A DNA stretch of 64,000 nt. Origin: Fibrobacter sp. (GTDB lineage: Bacteria; Fibrobacterota; Fibrobacteria; Fibrobacterales; Fibrobacteraceae). Each line of letters begins with the position of its first letter. Position 1 is the stretch's first letter. The stretch covers positions 62,001 to 126,000 of the forward strand of contig JAKSIC010000007.1 in the NCBI GenBank assembly GCA_024399015.1. Direction: 5' to 3'. This document shows positions 8,490 to 15,435 of the stretch, piece after piece. A program made the position numbers and the translations under genes. The notes beneath the pieces are model-generated. The model was not told the DNA's origin. It saw only the letters and a list, made by a program, of their open reading frames with translations, and did no database searches.

Positions 8490-8699
8490 GTGATCGGCGT
8501 TATTGTTAAGTCCAACGAACCTTTCGAACGCGCTCTCAAGCGTTTCACCAAGTCTTGCGAAAAGAACGGCATCATTTCCGATGTCAAGAAGCGTCAGCGC
8601 TTCGAAAAGCCTTCTGAAGAAAAGAAGCGCATCGAAACTGCTGCTCGTCGCAAGCGTTTGAAGGAAATCGCTGACCAGAACCGCAAGCGTCTCTACTAA
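8490..8699 (+). CDS. rpsU: 30S ribosomal protein S21
   Basis: The 69-residue product reads VIGVIVKSNEPFERALKRF and continues as a basic helical protein ending RKRLY, the typical S21 pattern. S21 sits on the 30S platform and helps initiation. The start is the GTG at 8490, because AAAGGA lies five bases before it and because the protein then has the normal S21 length; upstream in-frame codons would add an AT-rich, non-conserved extension and lie across the promoter. Confidence 0.93.
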   Translation: MIGVIVKSNEPFERALKRFTKSCEKNGIISDVKKRQRFEKPSEEKKRIETAARRKRLKEIADQNRKRLY

Positions 8700-8856
8700 T
8701 TCTCTGGGCTCTTGCCCGTTGAATTGTAGCCGCTCTTTGTTTCTCTAGCCTACGCGTAGCTGGGGAACAAGTTCAAAAGCGAAACTTTATGATCTGTGAG
8801 TCGCTGACCTGTGGTTGGTGGCTCATTAGGTGTTTATAGACAAAAGGATTTTAATT
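8700..8856. other. rpsU-yqeY gap with degenerate heptamer remnant
   Basis: No gene is seen here. At 8810-8830 the sequence TGTGGTTGGTGGCTCATTAGG resembles the left (reverse-complement) arm units of the heptamer arrays found at 9321-9394 and 11077-11136, but only two to three units can be counted and no right arm is present. I regard it as a decayed or short copy. Confidence 0.35.
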
Positions 8857-9327
8857 ATGGCAAGTGCATTGCTTACTCGCATTCTCAACGACGTCAAGGC
8901 TTCCATGAAGGCCCATGACTCCGAAACCCTCAGCGTTCTCCGTACTCTTCATTCTGACATCAAGAACGAAGCAATGAAGTCCGGTGCAACTCCGGCCCAG
9001 ATTACCGAAAGCATTACCGACGAAATGTGCGTCGACGTGCTGGCCAAGAGTGTGAAGCAGAAGCAGGAAGCCATTGAAATCCTCAAGAAGGGTGGCTTTG
9101 AAGACAAGATTCCGGCTGAAGAAGCTGTCATCGCAATCTACAAGAAGTACATGCCTGCCGAAATGACCGAAGACGAAGTCAAGGCTCTCATTGCAGAAAT
9201 CAAGGCTGCAACTGGCGCAACCTCTCCCAAGGACATGGGCAAGATCATGAAGGAATTGCAGCCCAAGGTCAAGGGTCGTTTTGATGGCAAGCGCGTTAGC
9301 GCCCTGGTCCAGGAAGCGCTGAAGTAG
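8857..9327 (+). CDS. GatB/YqeY domain protein
   Basis: A 156-residue cytosolic helical protein of the YqeY family, related to the C-terminal domain of GatB and to the tRNA-binding tail domain of amidotransferases. Family features are visible: an N-terminal helix with ILNDVKASMKAHDSETLSVL, a central AYxKYMP-like segment (AIYKKYMP) and the C-terminal pattern GKIMKELQPKVKGRFDGKRV. The ATG at 8857 has AAAAGGA ten bases upstream. The exact role of stand-alone YqeY proteins is not established. The stop codon is contained in the first unit of a heptamer array. Confidence 0.88.
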   Translation: MASALLTRILNDVKASMKAHDSETLSVLRTLHSDIKNEAMKSGATPAQITESITDEMCVDVLAKSVKQKQEAIEILKKGGFEDKIPAEEAVIAIYKKYMPAEMTEDEVKALIAEIKAATGATSPKDMGKIMKELQPKVKGRFDGKRVSALVQEALK

Positions 9328-9394
9328 TGATTAGTAAACAGTGGTTAGTAAACAGGAATCACTAACCACCAACCACTAACCACTAACCACTGCT
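9321..9394. repeat. Heptamer-phased degenerate array 2 (yqeY to regulator gap)
   Basis: From 9321 the sequence divides exactly into sevens: GAAGTAG, TGATTAG, TAAACAG, TGGTTAG, TAAACAG, GAATCAC, TAACCAC, CAACCAC, TAACCAC, TAACCAC, and then TGCT before the ATG at 9395. The left arm has TGGTTAG-type units and the right arm their reverse complement, CTAACCA-type. The array fills the whole intergenic gap and includes the upstream stop codon. Confidence 0.9.
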
Positions 9395-10927
9395 ATGCAA
9401 TCCGGCGATCAAAATAAAATTCAAGAACTGGAGCTGCTCTACAAGATTAGCTCCATTTTGAACCAGAGTCTGGACTTCGAGAGCGTGGCTCATCCCATTC
9501 TCGAAGTGTTGGAATCCACTATGGGTGTGCTGCATGCCACCCTTACGTTGTATAATCGCCATACCGGTGAAATTTCCATTGAAATTGCAGAAGGCCTTTC
9601 CAGCCGTCAGGCCCGAAAAGGCCGTTATAAGGTGGGTGAAGGTGTTACCGGCCGCGTGGTTGAAACCGGCAAGCCGATCATCATTCCTTCTGTGGGCAAG
9701 GACCCCAACTTCCTTGACCGTACGGGCCGCGGTAAAGATGAAAACCGTGCCTTCCTTTGCGTTCCCGTGATTATGGAACACGAAGTCATTGGCGCCTTGA
9801 GTGCCGACGTCCAGAATCCTGTGGAAACGGAACTTCCCGAGAAACTTCGCCTGCTGGAAATTATCGCCCAGATGCTTGCTGGAGCTGTGAAGCTCCGTCG
9901 TCAGGCCCGCGAAGAAAACGAGATTTTGAAGGCGGAAAATGAACGTTTGACTATGGAGCTGAAGGATCGTTTCCAGCCGGACAATATCATCGGCCGCTCC
10001 AGCGAAATGCAACGCGTCTACGCCCAGATTGACCAGGTTTCCAAGAATCCTCTCCCGGTTCTGATTGTGGGGGAGGTGGGTACCGGCAAGGGCCTTGTGG
10101 CAGAAGCCATCCATTACCGTTCCGACCGCAATACTCATCCCTACATCCGCGTCCATTGCGCCTCCATGCCAGAATCTGTGCTGGATCGCGAACTTTTCGG
10201 AAGTGAACGTGGCGCCTTGGTAGGCGTCCTTACGGAAACCCCGGGCCGTGTGGAACAGGCCGATGGCGGTACGCTCTTTTTGGATGAAGTGGCGGAACTT
10301 TCTCCCAATCTTCAGGTGAAGCTTTTGCGCCTGCTGCAGGACGGCGAAATGGAACGCGTCGGCGCTCGTTTTTCAAAGAAGGTGAATGTCCGCATCATTG
10401 CCGCCACCACAAAGAACTTGCAGCAGATGGTGGCCGAGGGCACCTTCCGTGAAGACCTTTACTACCAGCTCCACATTTCTCCCATTTATGTGCCCGCCTT
10501 GCACAACCGCAAGACTGACATTGTGCTTTTGGCAGACCACTTTGTGGAACATTACTGCCGTATTGTTGGCAAGAATGTTCGTCGTCTAGCCCGCACCACC
10601 ATCAATATGCTCATGAGCTATCCCTGGCCGGGCAACGTCCGTGAACTTGAAAACGCCATAGAACGCGCAGTTCTCGTGACTGATGAAGACGTGATTTATC
10701 CTCATCATTTTCCCACCACATTGCAGACTGCGGAAACTTCCGGCACCCAGGTGTCCGGCAACTTGAAACTGATGGTGGAAGCTTACGAACGGGACATCAT
10801 CTGCGACGCCCTCAAGAGTTCCAAGGGCAAGATGGCTGCAGCCGCCCGCAGCCTTTCTACCACGCCCCGCATTCTTACATACAAAATAAAACAGCTGGGC
10901 ATCGACCTGGCTGCATTTACCCGATAA
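9395..10927 (+). CDS. GAF-AAA+-Fis regulator of the sigma-54 activator family, altered GAFTGA loop
   Basis: A 510-residue NifA-like protein. Domains in order: GAF sensor (about 20-170), short coiled coil, AAA+ domain (about 195-430) with Walker A GEVGTGKG and Walker B GGTLFLDEVAEL, and a Fis-type HTH at the C-terminus (about 460-510). The loop that touches sigma-54, normally GAFTGA, reads GALVGV at residues 273-278, and the usual YRLN arginine position reads YYQLH. In studied family members the Phe and Thr of GAFTGA are needed to activate sigma-54 polymerase, so this protein may be a repressor, a sigma-70-linked regulator, or work with a divergent sigma-54. The upstream gap is a heptamer array with no Shine-Dalgarno. 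Confidence 0.88.
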   Translation: MQSGDQNKIQELELLYKISSILNQSLDFESVAHPILEVLESTMGVLHATLTLYNRHTGEISIEIAEGLSSRQARKGRYKVGEGVTGRVVETGKPIIIPSVGKDPNFLDRTGRGKDENRAFLCVPVIMEHEVIGALSADVQNPVETELPEKLRLLEIIAQMLAGAVKLRRQAREENEILKAENERLTMELKDRFQPDNIIGRSSEMQRVYAQIDQVSKNPLPVLIVGEVGTGKGLVAEAIHYRSDRNTHPYIRVHCASMPESVLDRELFGSERGALVGVLTETPGRVEQADGGTLFLDEVAELSPNLQVKLLRLLQDGEMERVGARFSKKVNVRIIAATTKNLQQMVAEGTFREDLYYQLHISPIYVPALHNRKTDIVLLADHFVEHYCRIVGKNVRRLARTTINMLMSYPWPGNVRELENAIERAVLVTDEDVIYPHHFPTTLQTAETSGTQVSGNLKLMVEAYERDIICDALKSSKGKMAAAARSLSTTPRILTYKIKQLGIDLAAFTR

Positions 10928-10944
10928 GTTCCAGGCGCTTTTTC

Positions 10945-11000
10945 CCTCGTCGTTCCCGGCTCCGACCGAGAATCTTGCTTTTTCCCTGCATCTCTCGGTC
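10945..11000. repeat. REP-like palindrome downstream of the regulator
   Basis: GACCGAGA at 10966-10973 and TCTCGGTC at 10993-11000 form a perfect 8-base inverted repeat around a 19-base loop. The left side, TCGTTCCCGGCTCCGACCGA, resembles the other REP-like element with GTCATCCCGG. It lies directly before a heptamer array. Confidence 0.5.
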
Positions 11001-11041
11001 TACTACCTACTTCCTACTTCCTACTATTTTCTATCTTTCCT
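11000..11041. repeat. Heptamer-phased array 3a
   Basis: Units in phase are CTACTAC, CTACTTC, CTACTTC, CTACTAT, TTTCTAT, CTTTCCT. It is one of two heptamer blocks in the gap between the regulator and tyrS. Confidence 0.75.
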
Positions 11042-11076
11042 TCCGAAAATGAAAATTCACTCTTTTTCCATGGGCT

Positions 11077-11136
11077 TTAGTTGATTGATGGCTAGCATTT
11101 CCTAACCACCAATCACTAACCACTAACCACTGAGAA
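11077..11136. repeat. Heptamer-phased array 3b, inverted arms, before tyrS
   Basis: The right arm is CTAACCA, CCAATCA, CTAACCA, CTAACCA, CTGAGAA (11102-11136). The left arm TTAGTTGATTGATGG (11077-11091) is nearly the reverse complement of CCACCAATCACTAA in the right arm, so the block can form an imperfect hairpin with a loop around 11092-11105. It ends five bases before the tyrS start. Confidence 0.8.
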
Positions 11137-11140
11137 AATT

Positions 11141-12358
11141 ATGCAATTCCGTCCTGTTAAAGAACAGCTTGATATTTTGATGCGCGGCGTGATCGACATC
11201 GTCCCGCAGGATGAACTCGAAAAGAAACTTCAGAAGTCCTATGAAACTGGCGTTCCCCTCCGTATCAAGATGGGTGTTGACCCCACTGCTCCGGATGTTC
11301 ATTTCGGCCATACCGTCGTGATGCGCAAGCTCCGTCAGTTCCAGGATCTCGGTCATACCGTTGTTCTTATCGTTGGTGACTACACCGCTCAGATTGGTGA
11401 CCCCAGCGGCCGTAACAAGGCCCGTCCTCGTTTGACTCACGAACAGGTTCTGGAAAATGCAAAGGAATACCAGGAACAGTTCTTCAAGGTTGTCCGTCGC
11501 GACCAGGTGGAAATCCACTACAATGGCGAATGGTTCTCCAGGCTGGACTTCAGCAAGGTGACCGAACTCATGGGCCAGTTCACTGTGGCTCAGATGCTTG
11601 AACGCGAAGACTTCCACAACCGCTATACCGCCAACACTCCCATTAGCCTCCACGAATTCATGTACCCCATGATGCAGGGCTACGATTCCGTGGCTATCAA
11701 GTCCGACGTGGAACTTGGCGGTACCGACCAGAAGTTCAACGTACTTCGCGGTCGCGACCTTCAGATTTTTGAAGGCATGGAACCCCAGATCGGTCTCTTC
11801 ATGCCCATCCTCCTTGGTACCGACGGCAAGGTCAAGATGTCCAAGTCCATCGGTAACTACGTGGGCCTCAACGAAGCTCCGGACGTGATGTACCACAAGA
11901 TCTACAGCCTGGCTGACAGCATCGTTGAAAACTGGTTCGAACTCTTGACCGAAATCCCCATGGAAGAAATCAAGCAGATGATGGCTGACGTTGCTTCCGG
12001 CAAGATGAACCCCAACGAAGCAAAGCATCGTCTGGCTATGGACATCGTGACTCAGTACTATGGCGCCGAAGCTGCAGAAGCAGCCGCTGCCAAGGAAAAG
12101 GAAGTCCACAGCGGTAACGCAATTCCTAGCGATGCTGCGGAATGCTCTGTCGCTGCCGGTTCCTACGGCGCCCTCGACCTCCTGGTGGAAGTCAAGGCTT
12201 TCGCCTCCAAGGGTGAAGCCCGCCGCATGGTCCAGAACGGTGGCGTCAAGATCGGTGGCGAAAAGCTGGCTGATCCTCAGGCCCAGATTGAAATCAAGGG
12301 CGGCGACCAGATGGTTATCCAGGTGGGTAAGCGTAAGTTCTACAAGGTGAACTTCTAA
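11141..12358 (+). CDS. tyrS: Tyrosyl-tRNA synthetase
   Basis: A 405-residue class I aminoacyl-tRNA synthetase that charges tRNA-Tyr. The HIGH-like motif is HFGH at residues 54-57 and KMSKS is at 232-236. An S4 RNA-binding domain lies at the C-terminus (VKAFASKGEARRMVQNGGVK). The N-terminal layout with HFGH and the total length point to the TyrZ-like subgroup. GAG in TGAGAAAATT before the ATG is at best a weak ribosome binding site, as the array reaches almost to the start. The PfkB kinase follows 22 bases downstream. Confidence 0.95.
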   Translation: MQFRPVKEQLDILMRGVIDIVPQDELEKKLQKSYETGVPLRIKMGVDPTAPDVHFGHTVVMRKLRQFQDLGHTVVLIVGDYTAQIGDPSGRNKARPRLTHEQVLENAKEYQEQFFKVVRRDQVEIHYNGEWFSRLDFSKVTELMGQFTVAQMLEREDFHNRYTANTPISLHEFMYPMMQGYDSVAIKSDVELGGTDQKFNVLRGRDLQIFEGMEPQIGLFMPILLGTDGKVKMSKSIGNYVGLNEAPDVMYHKIYSLADSIVENWFELLTEIPMEEIKQMMADVASGKMNPNEAKHRLAMDIVTQYYGAEAAEAAAAKEKEVHSGNAIPSDAAECSVAAGSYGALDLLVEVKAFASKGEARRMVQNGGVKIGGEKLADPQAQIEIKGGDQMVIQVGKRKFYKVNF

Positions 12359-12380
12359 GTTCATCAAGGATTGGGGAAAT

Positions 12381-13337
12381 ATGGCTCAGGAAATTCTCAT
12401 TCTCGGTTTGAATCCGGCATGGCAGCGTTTGTTCTTCCTGGACAAGTTCACGCTGGGCGAAGTCCACCGCATTAGCAAGGTGGAATCCTACGCCTCCGGT
12501 AAGGGCATCAACTGCGGCCGCGTGCTGCAGTTGCTTGGCGGTACTCCGCTCCTGATGCATTTCTTGGGTTCTGAGCACGGCTCCCGAATCTTTGACGAAC
12601 TGTCTGCCTGCGGTATCCAGCAGGCTCCGGTGTGGATCAAGGAACCGACCCGCATCTGCACCACCATCGTCAGCGAAGGCGAATCTACAGAACTTATTGA
12701 ACCGTCTCCGCTCCTTTCTGAAGTGGAAAACGAAGACTTCATCCAGACCTTGAACCAGTACTGGGCTTCCACCCAGAGCGTTGCCCTTTGCGGTTCTTTC
12801 CCCAAGGGTTTTGACGTGGACCAGATCAACTCCCTGGACTTCACGGGCAAGAAGGTCTTTATCGACGCTATCGAAGGCATCGACGCCTGGCTCGCCAAGG
12901 GTGTGGAACTTCTCAAGATCAACCTCGACGAATACTGCAAGCTTTGCGAACGTATGGGCATTCCTCTGGTGATGAGCAGTCCCCAGTTCTGGAAGATGTC
13001 CGCTACCACGGTGCTGGAACGTCTCCCCATCAAGAATCTGGTGGTGACCGATGAAGATGCTCCGGTCCGCGCCTTTAGGCTTGTGGAAGGCAAGTTCCAG
13101 GGCATTCAGCTCCAACCGCCGACCATCCAGATGAAGAACGATATCGGTGCAGGCGACTCCTTCTTTGCTGGCTGGCTCCTGGCTGATTCCCAGAACCTTT
13201 CCTTTGAGGAACGTCTAGTGAAGGCAACTGCAGTGGCTGTGGCCCGTTGCGAAGTGGAACGTCCCTGGAACCTCAAGCTGGATCGCGTAGACGAATTGGA
13301 AAAATCCCTTTCCGAAGCTGTCGAAAAGCTGGAGTAA
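12381..13337 (+). CDS. PfkB-family sugar kinase, FruK/LacC-like
   Basis: A 318-residue ribokinase-fold kinase. The start (ILILGLNPAWQRLFFLDKF) and SGKGINCGRVLQLLGG align with 1-phosphofructokinase and tagatose-6-phosphate kinase, and the C-terminal catalytic motif is NDIGAGDSFFAGW near residue 252. The family motif NPAxD at the N-terminus, whose Asp contacts the sugar, reads NPAWQ, so the substrate may differ from fructose 1-phosphate. It sits between tyrS and mqnB with gaps of 22 and 6 bases and is probably co-transcribed. GGGGA precedes the ATG. Confidence 0.82.
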   Translation: MAQEILILGLNPAWQRLFFLDKFTLGEVHRISKVESYASGKGINCGRVLQLLGGTPLLMHFLGSEHGSRIFDELSACGIQQAPVWIKEPTRICTTIVSEGESTELIEPSPLLSEVENEDFIQTLNQYWASTQSVALCGSFPKGFDVDQINSLDFTGKKVFIDAIEGIDAWLAKGVELLKINLDEYCKLCERMGIPLVMSSPQFWKMSATTVLERLPIKNLVVTDEDAPVRAFRLVEGKFQGIQLQPPTIQMKNDIGAGDSFFAGWLLADSQNLSFEERLVKATAVAVARCEVERPWNLKLDRVDELEKSLSEAVEKLE

Positions 13338-13343
13338 TTCCGA

Positions 13344-14033
13344 ATGACGTTGTTTGCTTTTGCGTCAACGTTGGAATTCTCAAAAATGTTTCCGGAAACA
13401 CCTGTTCCGGAAAATTCAAGCAATATTACAGATAAAATAATTCCACTTGCCGTAGGTTGCAAGAGCATTGGCTGCGCCGCAATTTTGGGCGTTGGCCTTG
13501 TGGAATTTTCTGCAAACCTTTCCGCTTTACTTAATCGAAAAAACGAACTGGGAATTACGTCGGTTGTACTAGTGGGGATTTGTGGCGCCTTTAAGGACCG
13601 CGACCTGCAAGTGGGTGATGTCGTCCGCGTCGACACTGAGGTCGTTGGCGATCTAGGAGTCGAAGAAAAAGAAGGCTCCTTTACCGCCTGGTCGAAAATT
13701 TCCGGCGAAGTCAAGAAGTACGATGCCGCCGACCCGTCTTCCGCTCCCCTCTGGATTCGAAACCTGCGGGGCGCCTCGGGCATTTCCGTCAACTGCTGTA
13801 CCGGAACCGAAGCCACCGCCCGTGTCCGCGCTCATTTGTTCAATGCCGACGTGGAATCCATGGAGGGCGCCGCCTGCTTCTCCATCTGCAAGGCGTTTTC
13901 CGTGAACGCCTACGAAATTCGCGCGGTCAGCAACTTTGTGGGAGCCCGCGACAAATCCCAGTGGAAAATCGCCGAAGCCCTCGAAAAGCTCAGAGAGCTT
14001 TTCAATTACGAATTGCCAATTACGAATTACTAG
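13344..14033 (+). CDS. mqnB: Futalosine hydrolase
   Basis: MqnB removes the base from futalosine to give dehypoxanthine futalosine in the futalosine route to menaquinone. The 229-residue protein has the nucleosidase-fold signatures VESMEGAA (catalytic region) and EIRAVSNFVGARDKSQWKI near the C-terminus, which are characteristic of this family. GGAG lies nine bases before the ATG. The last residues, NYELPITNY, are encoded by units of a heptamer array that crosses the stop codon, so the tail is probably not under the same constraint as the rest. mqnD follows. Confidence 0.9.
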   Translation: MTLFAFASTLEFSKMFPETPVPENSSNITDKIIPLAVGCKSIGCAAILGVGLVEFSANLSALLNRKNELGITSVVLVGICGAFKDRDLQVGDVVRVDTEVVGDLGVEEKEGSFTAWSKISGEVKKYDAADPSSAPLWIRNLRGASGISVNCCTGTEATARVRAHLFNADVESMEGAACFSICKAFSVNAYEIRAVSNFVGARDKSQWKIAEALEKLRELFNYELPITNY

Positions 14034-14138
14034 AATTGCAGTCCTAGGCCGCAACAATAAATCGCCCCAAATTTTTCATACTTCATACCTCACACCTCGA
14101 ACCTCGAACCTCGAACCTCGAACCTCATAACTAGAACC
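14005..14138. repeat. Heptamer-phased array 4, two arms, mqnB to mqnD
   Basis: Left arm: ATTACGA, ATTGCCA, ATTACGA, ATTACTA (14005-14032), inside the end of mqnB. Right arm: TTCATAC, TTCATAC, CTCACAC, four copies of CTCGAAC, CTCATAA, CTAGAAC (14075-14137), ending one base before the mqnD ATG. The left units are reverse complements of a TAATTCG-type heptamer related to the right ones. The 42 bases between the arms carry no clear gene or promoter. Confidence 0.9.
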
Positions 14139-14933
14139 ATGCGCCTGTCTCTCGGAATCTCCACCTGTCCCAATGACACCTACATCTACGAAGCCCTGGT
14201 CCATGGCCTCGAAAAATCTCCCTTTGAATGGGATGTCCATTTCGCCGATGTCCAGACCCTAAACGAATGGATCATGGCTGGAAAGCTTGATGTAGCGAAA
14301 GTCAGCGCCCAGGTCTATCCCGAGATCGAGAAGGATTACCGTTGCCTGGGTTGCGGCGGTGCCATCGGTTATGAATGCGGTCCCCTGCTTCTTTCTTCAA
14401 ACGCGGACTCCTTTGACGGAAACGCTCCCACGATTTTACCTGGGGCAAACACTACGGCCGCTTTGTTGTTCAAGTTTTGGTACCAGAAAAAGTTTGGCGG
14501 TAAGCCTAACCTCCAGTTCGCCTTGTTCAATCAGGTCTACGAAGGCCTCCTCTCCAAGGATTACGTACAAGGTGTGACCATCCACGAACACCGTTTCACC
14601 TGGAAGCGAGACGGTCTTCACTTGCTGCAGGACCTCGGTGCTTTCTGGGAACAGGAAACGGGTACTCCCATTCCCCTTGGCATTTCCGTTGCCCGCCGTT
14701 CCCTTGGCGACGAAACCATAGCCCTGGTGGAAAATGAAATCCGTGAAAGCCTGAAAATGGCCCGTAGCCGTTCTGAACTGGTTACGCCTTTCATTGATGA
14801 AAAAGCCCAGATTGAAGACAAAAAGGTGATGGAGGCGCACATCAATATGTTCGTCAATGACTTCTCCGAAAACGTGGGAGAGAGGGGAAGGGCGGCTCTT
14901 GAAAACCTGTGGCGGTTATCACATTGTGAATAA
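14139..14933 (+). CDS. mqnD: 1,4-dihydroxy-6-naphthoate synthase
   Basis: MqnD converts cyclic dehypoxanthinyl futalosine to 1,4-dihydroxy-6-naphthoate. The 264-residue protein has the family N-terminus LSLGISTCPNDTYIYEAL, the AKVSAQVYPEI segment and the two-lobed binding-protein fold length. Together with mqnB it shows the futalosine pathway; mqnA, mqnC and mqnE are not in the window. The start directly follows the heptamer array and has no Shine-Dalgarno. Confidence 0.92.
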   Translation: MRLSLGISTCPNDTYIYEALVHGLEKSPFEWDVHFADVQTLNEWIMAGKLDVAKVSAQVYPEIEKDYRCLGCGGAIGYECGPLLLSSNADSFDGNAPTILPGANTTAALLFKFWYQKKFGGKPNLQFALFNQVYEGLLSKDYVQGVTIHEHRFTWKRDGLHLLQDLGAFWEQETGTPIPLGISVARRSLGDETIALVENEIRESLKMARSRSELVTPFIDEKAQIEDKKVMEAHINMFVNDFSENVGERGRAALENLWRLSHCE

Positions 14934-15057
14934 ACTGTGAATTTGTACATTTTTATTGTAATATTATGGAAATGTAAACGTTGTTTTACAAAATGGCGAA
15001 TTTTTTCAAAAAACTTTATTTATTTTCCATACTGCATATTTTAAGTGGAGTTTACTT

Positions 15058-15258
15058 ATGAGCTTAGTGAACGATCTGGACCAAGAAGTCGAAAATTTCA
15101 AGCGCGAATACGACAAGTTCTCTCGCGGCAATAAGTCTGCCGGAACTCGTGCTCGCAAGATCCTGCAGGACATCAAGAAGACCTGCCAGGAAATCCGTGT
15201 ATCTATCCAAGGAGCTAAGAAAGAGGACGAAAAGGCTGAACCGGCCTCCGAAGATTAA
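15058..15258 (+). CDS. Small Hc1-like (histone H1-like) DNA-binding protein
   Basis: A 66-residue protein, mostly two helices. The segment RGNKSAGTRARKILQDIKKT followed by CQEIRVSIQ resembles the N-terminal domain of Hc1-like histones of Bacteroidetes and chlamydiae (GNKAAGTRxRK...IR). In chlamydiae Hc1 condenses the nucleoid; for short relatives only nucleoid association can be inferred. Here the long Lys/Ala tail is absent and the C-terminus is mixed-charge with an acidic end (KKEDEKAEPASED). GTGGAG lies nine bases before the ATG. It stands alone between mqnD and the OmpA-like gene. Confidence 0.7.
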   Translation: MSLVNDLDQEVENFKREYDKFSRGNKSAGTRARKILQDIKKTCQEIRVSIQGAKKEDEKAEPASED

Positions 15259-15321
15259 GCTTCGGGTGCCTCCAAAAGTGCTAAAATCACAACATTTTTT
15301 GCCCTTTTTTGCGAAAATCGT

Positions 15322-15350
15322 TTGACTAAAGCCCTTTTTGAAGGTATATT
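15322..15350 (+). promoter_or_regulatory. Promoter of the envelope-machine cluster
   Basis: TTGACT at 15322-15327 and TATATT at 15345-15350 are spaced by 17 bases. The predicted transcript would begin near 15357, about 80 bases before the OmpA-like gene. Confidence 0.65.
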
Positions 15351-15435
15351 CCCATTTGGATTTTATGTCGCCTGAACTGGGTGGCGTATAAGTTGAAGAA
15401 TTTAAAGTGTTCTATGATTGGAGAAACGTAGCAGT

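Noticed and set aside
9321-9394. Heptamer array considered as a CRISPR array.
   Set aside because: The unit is 7 bases with no spacers and no cas genes are nearby.
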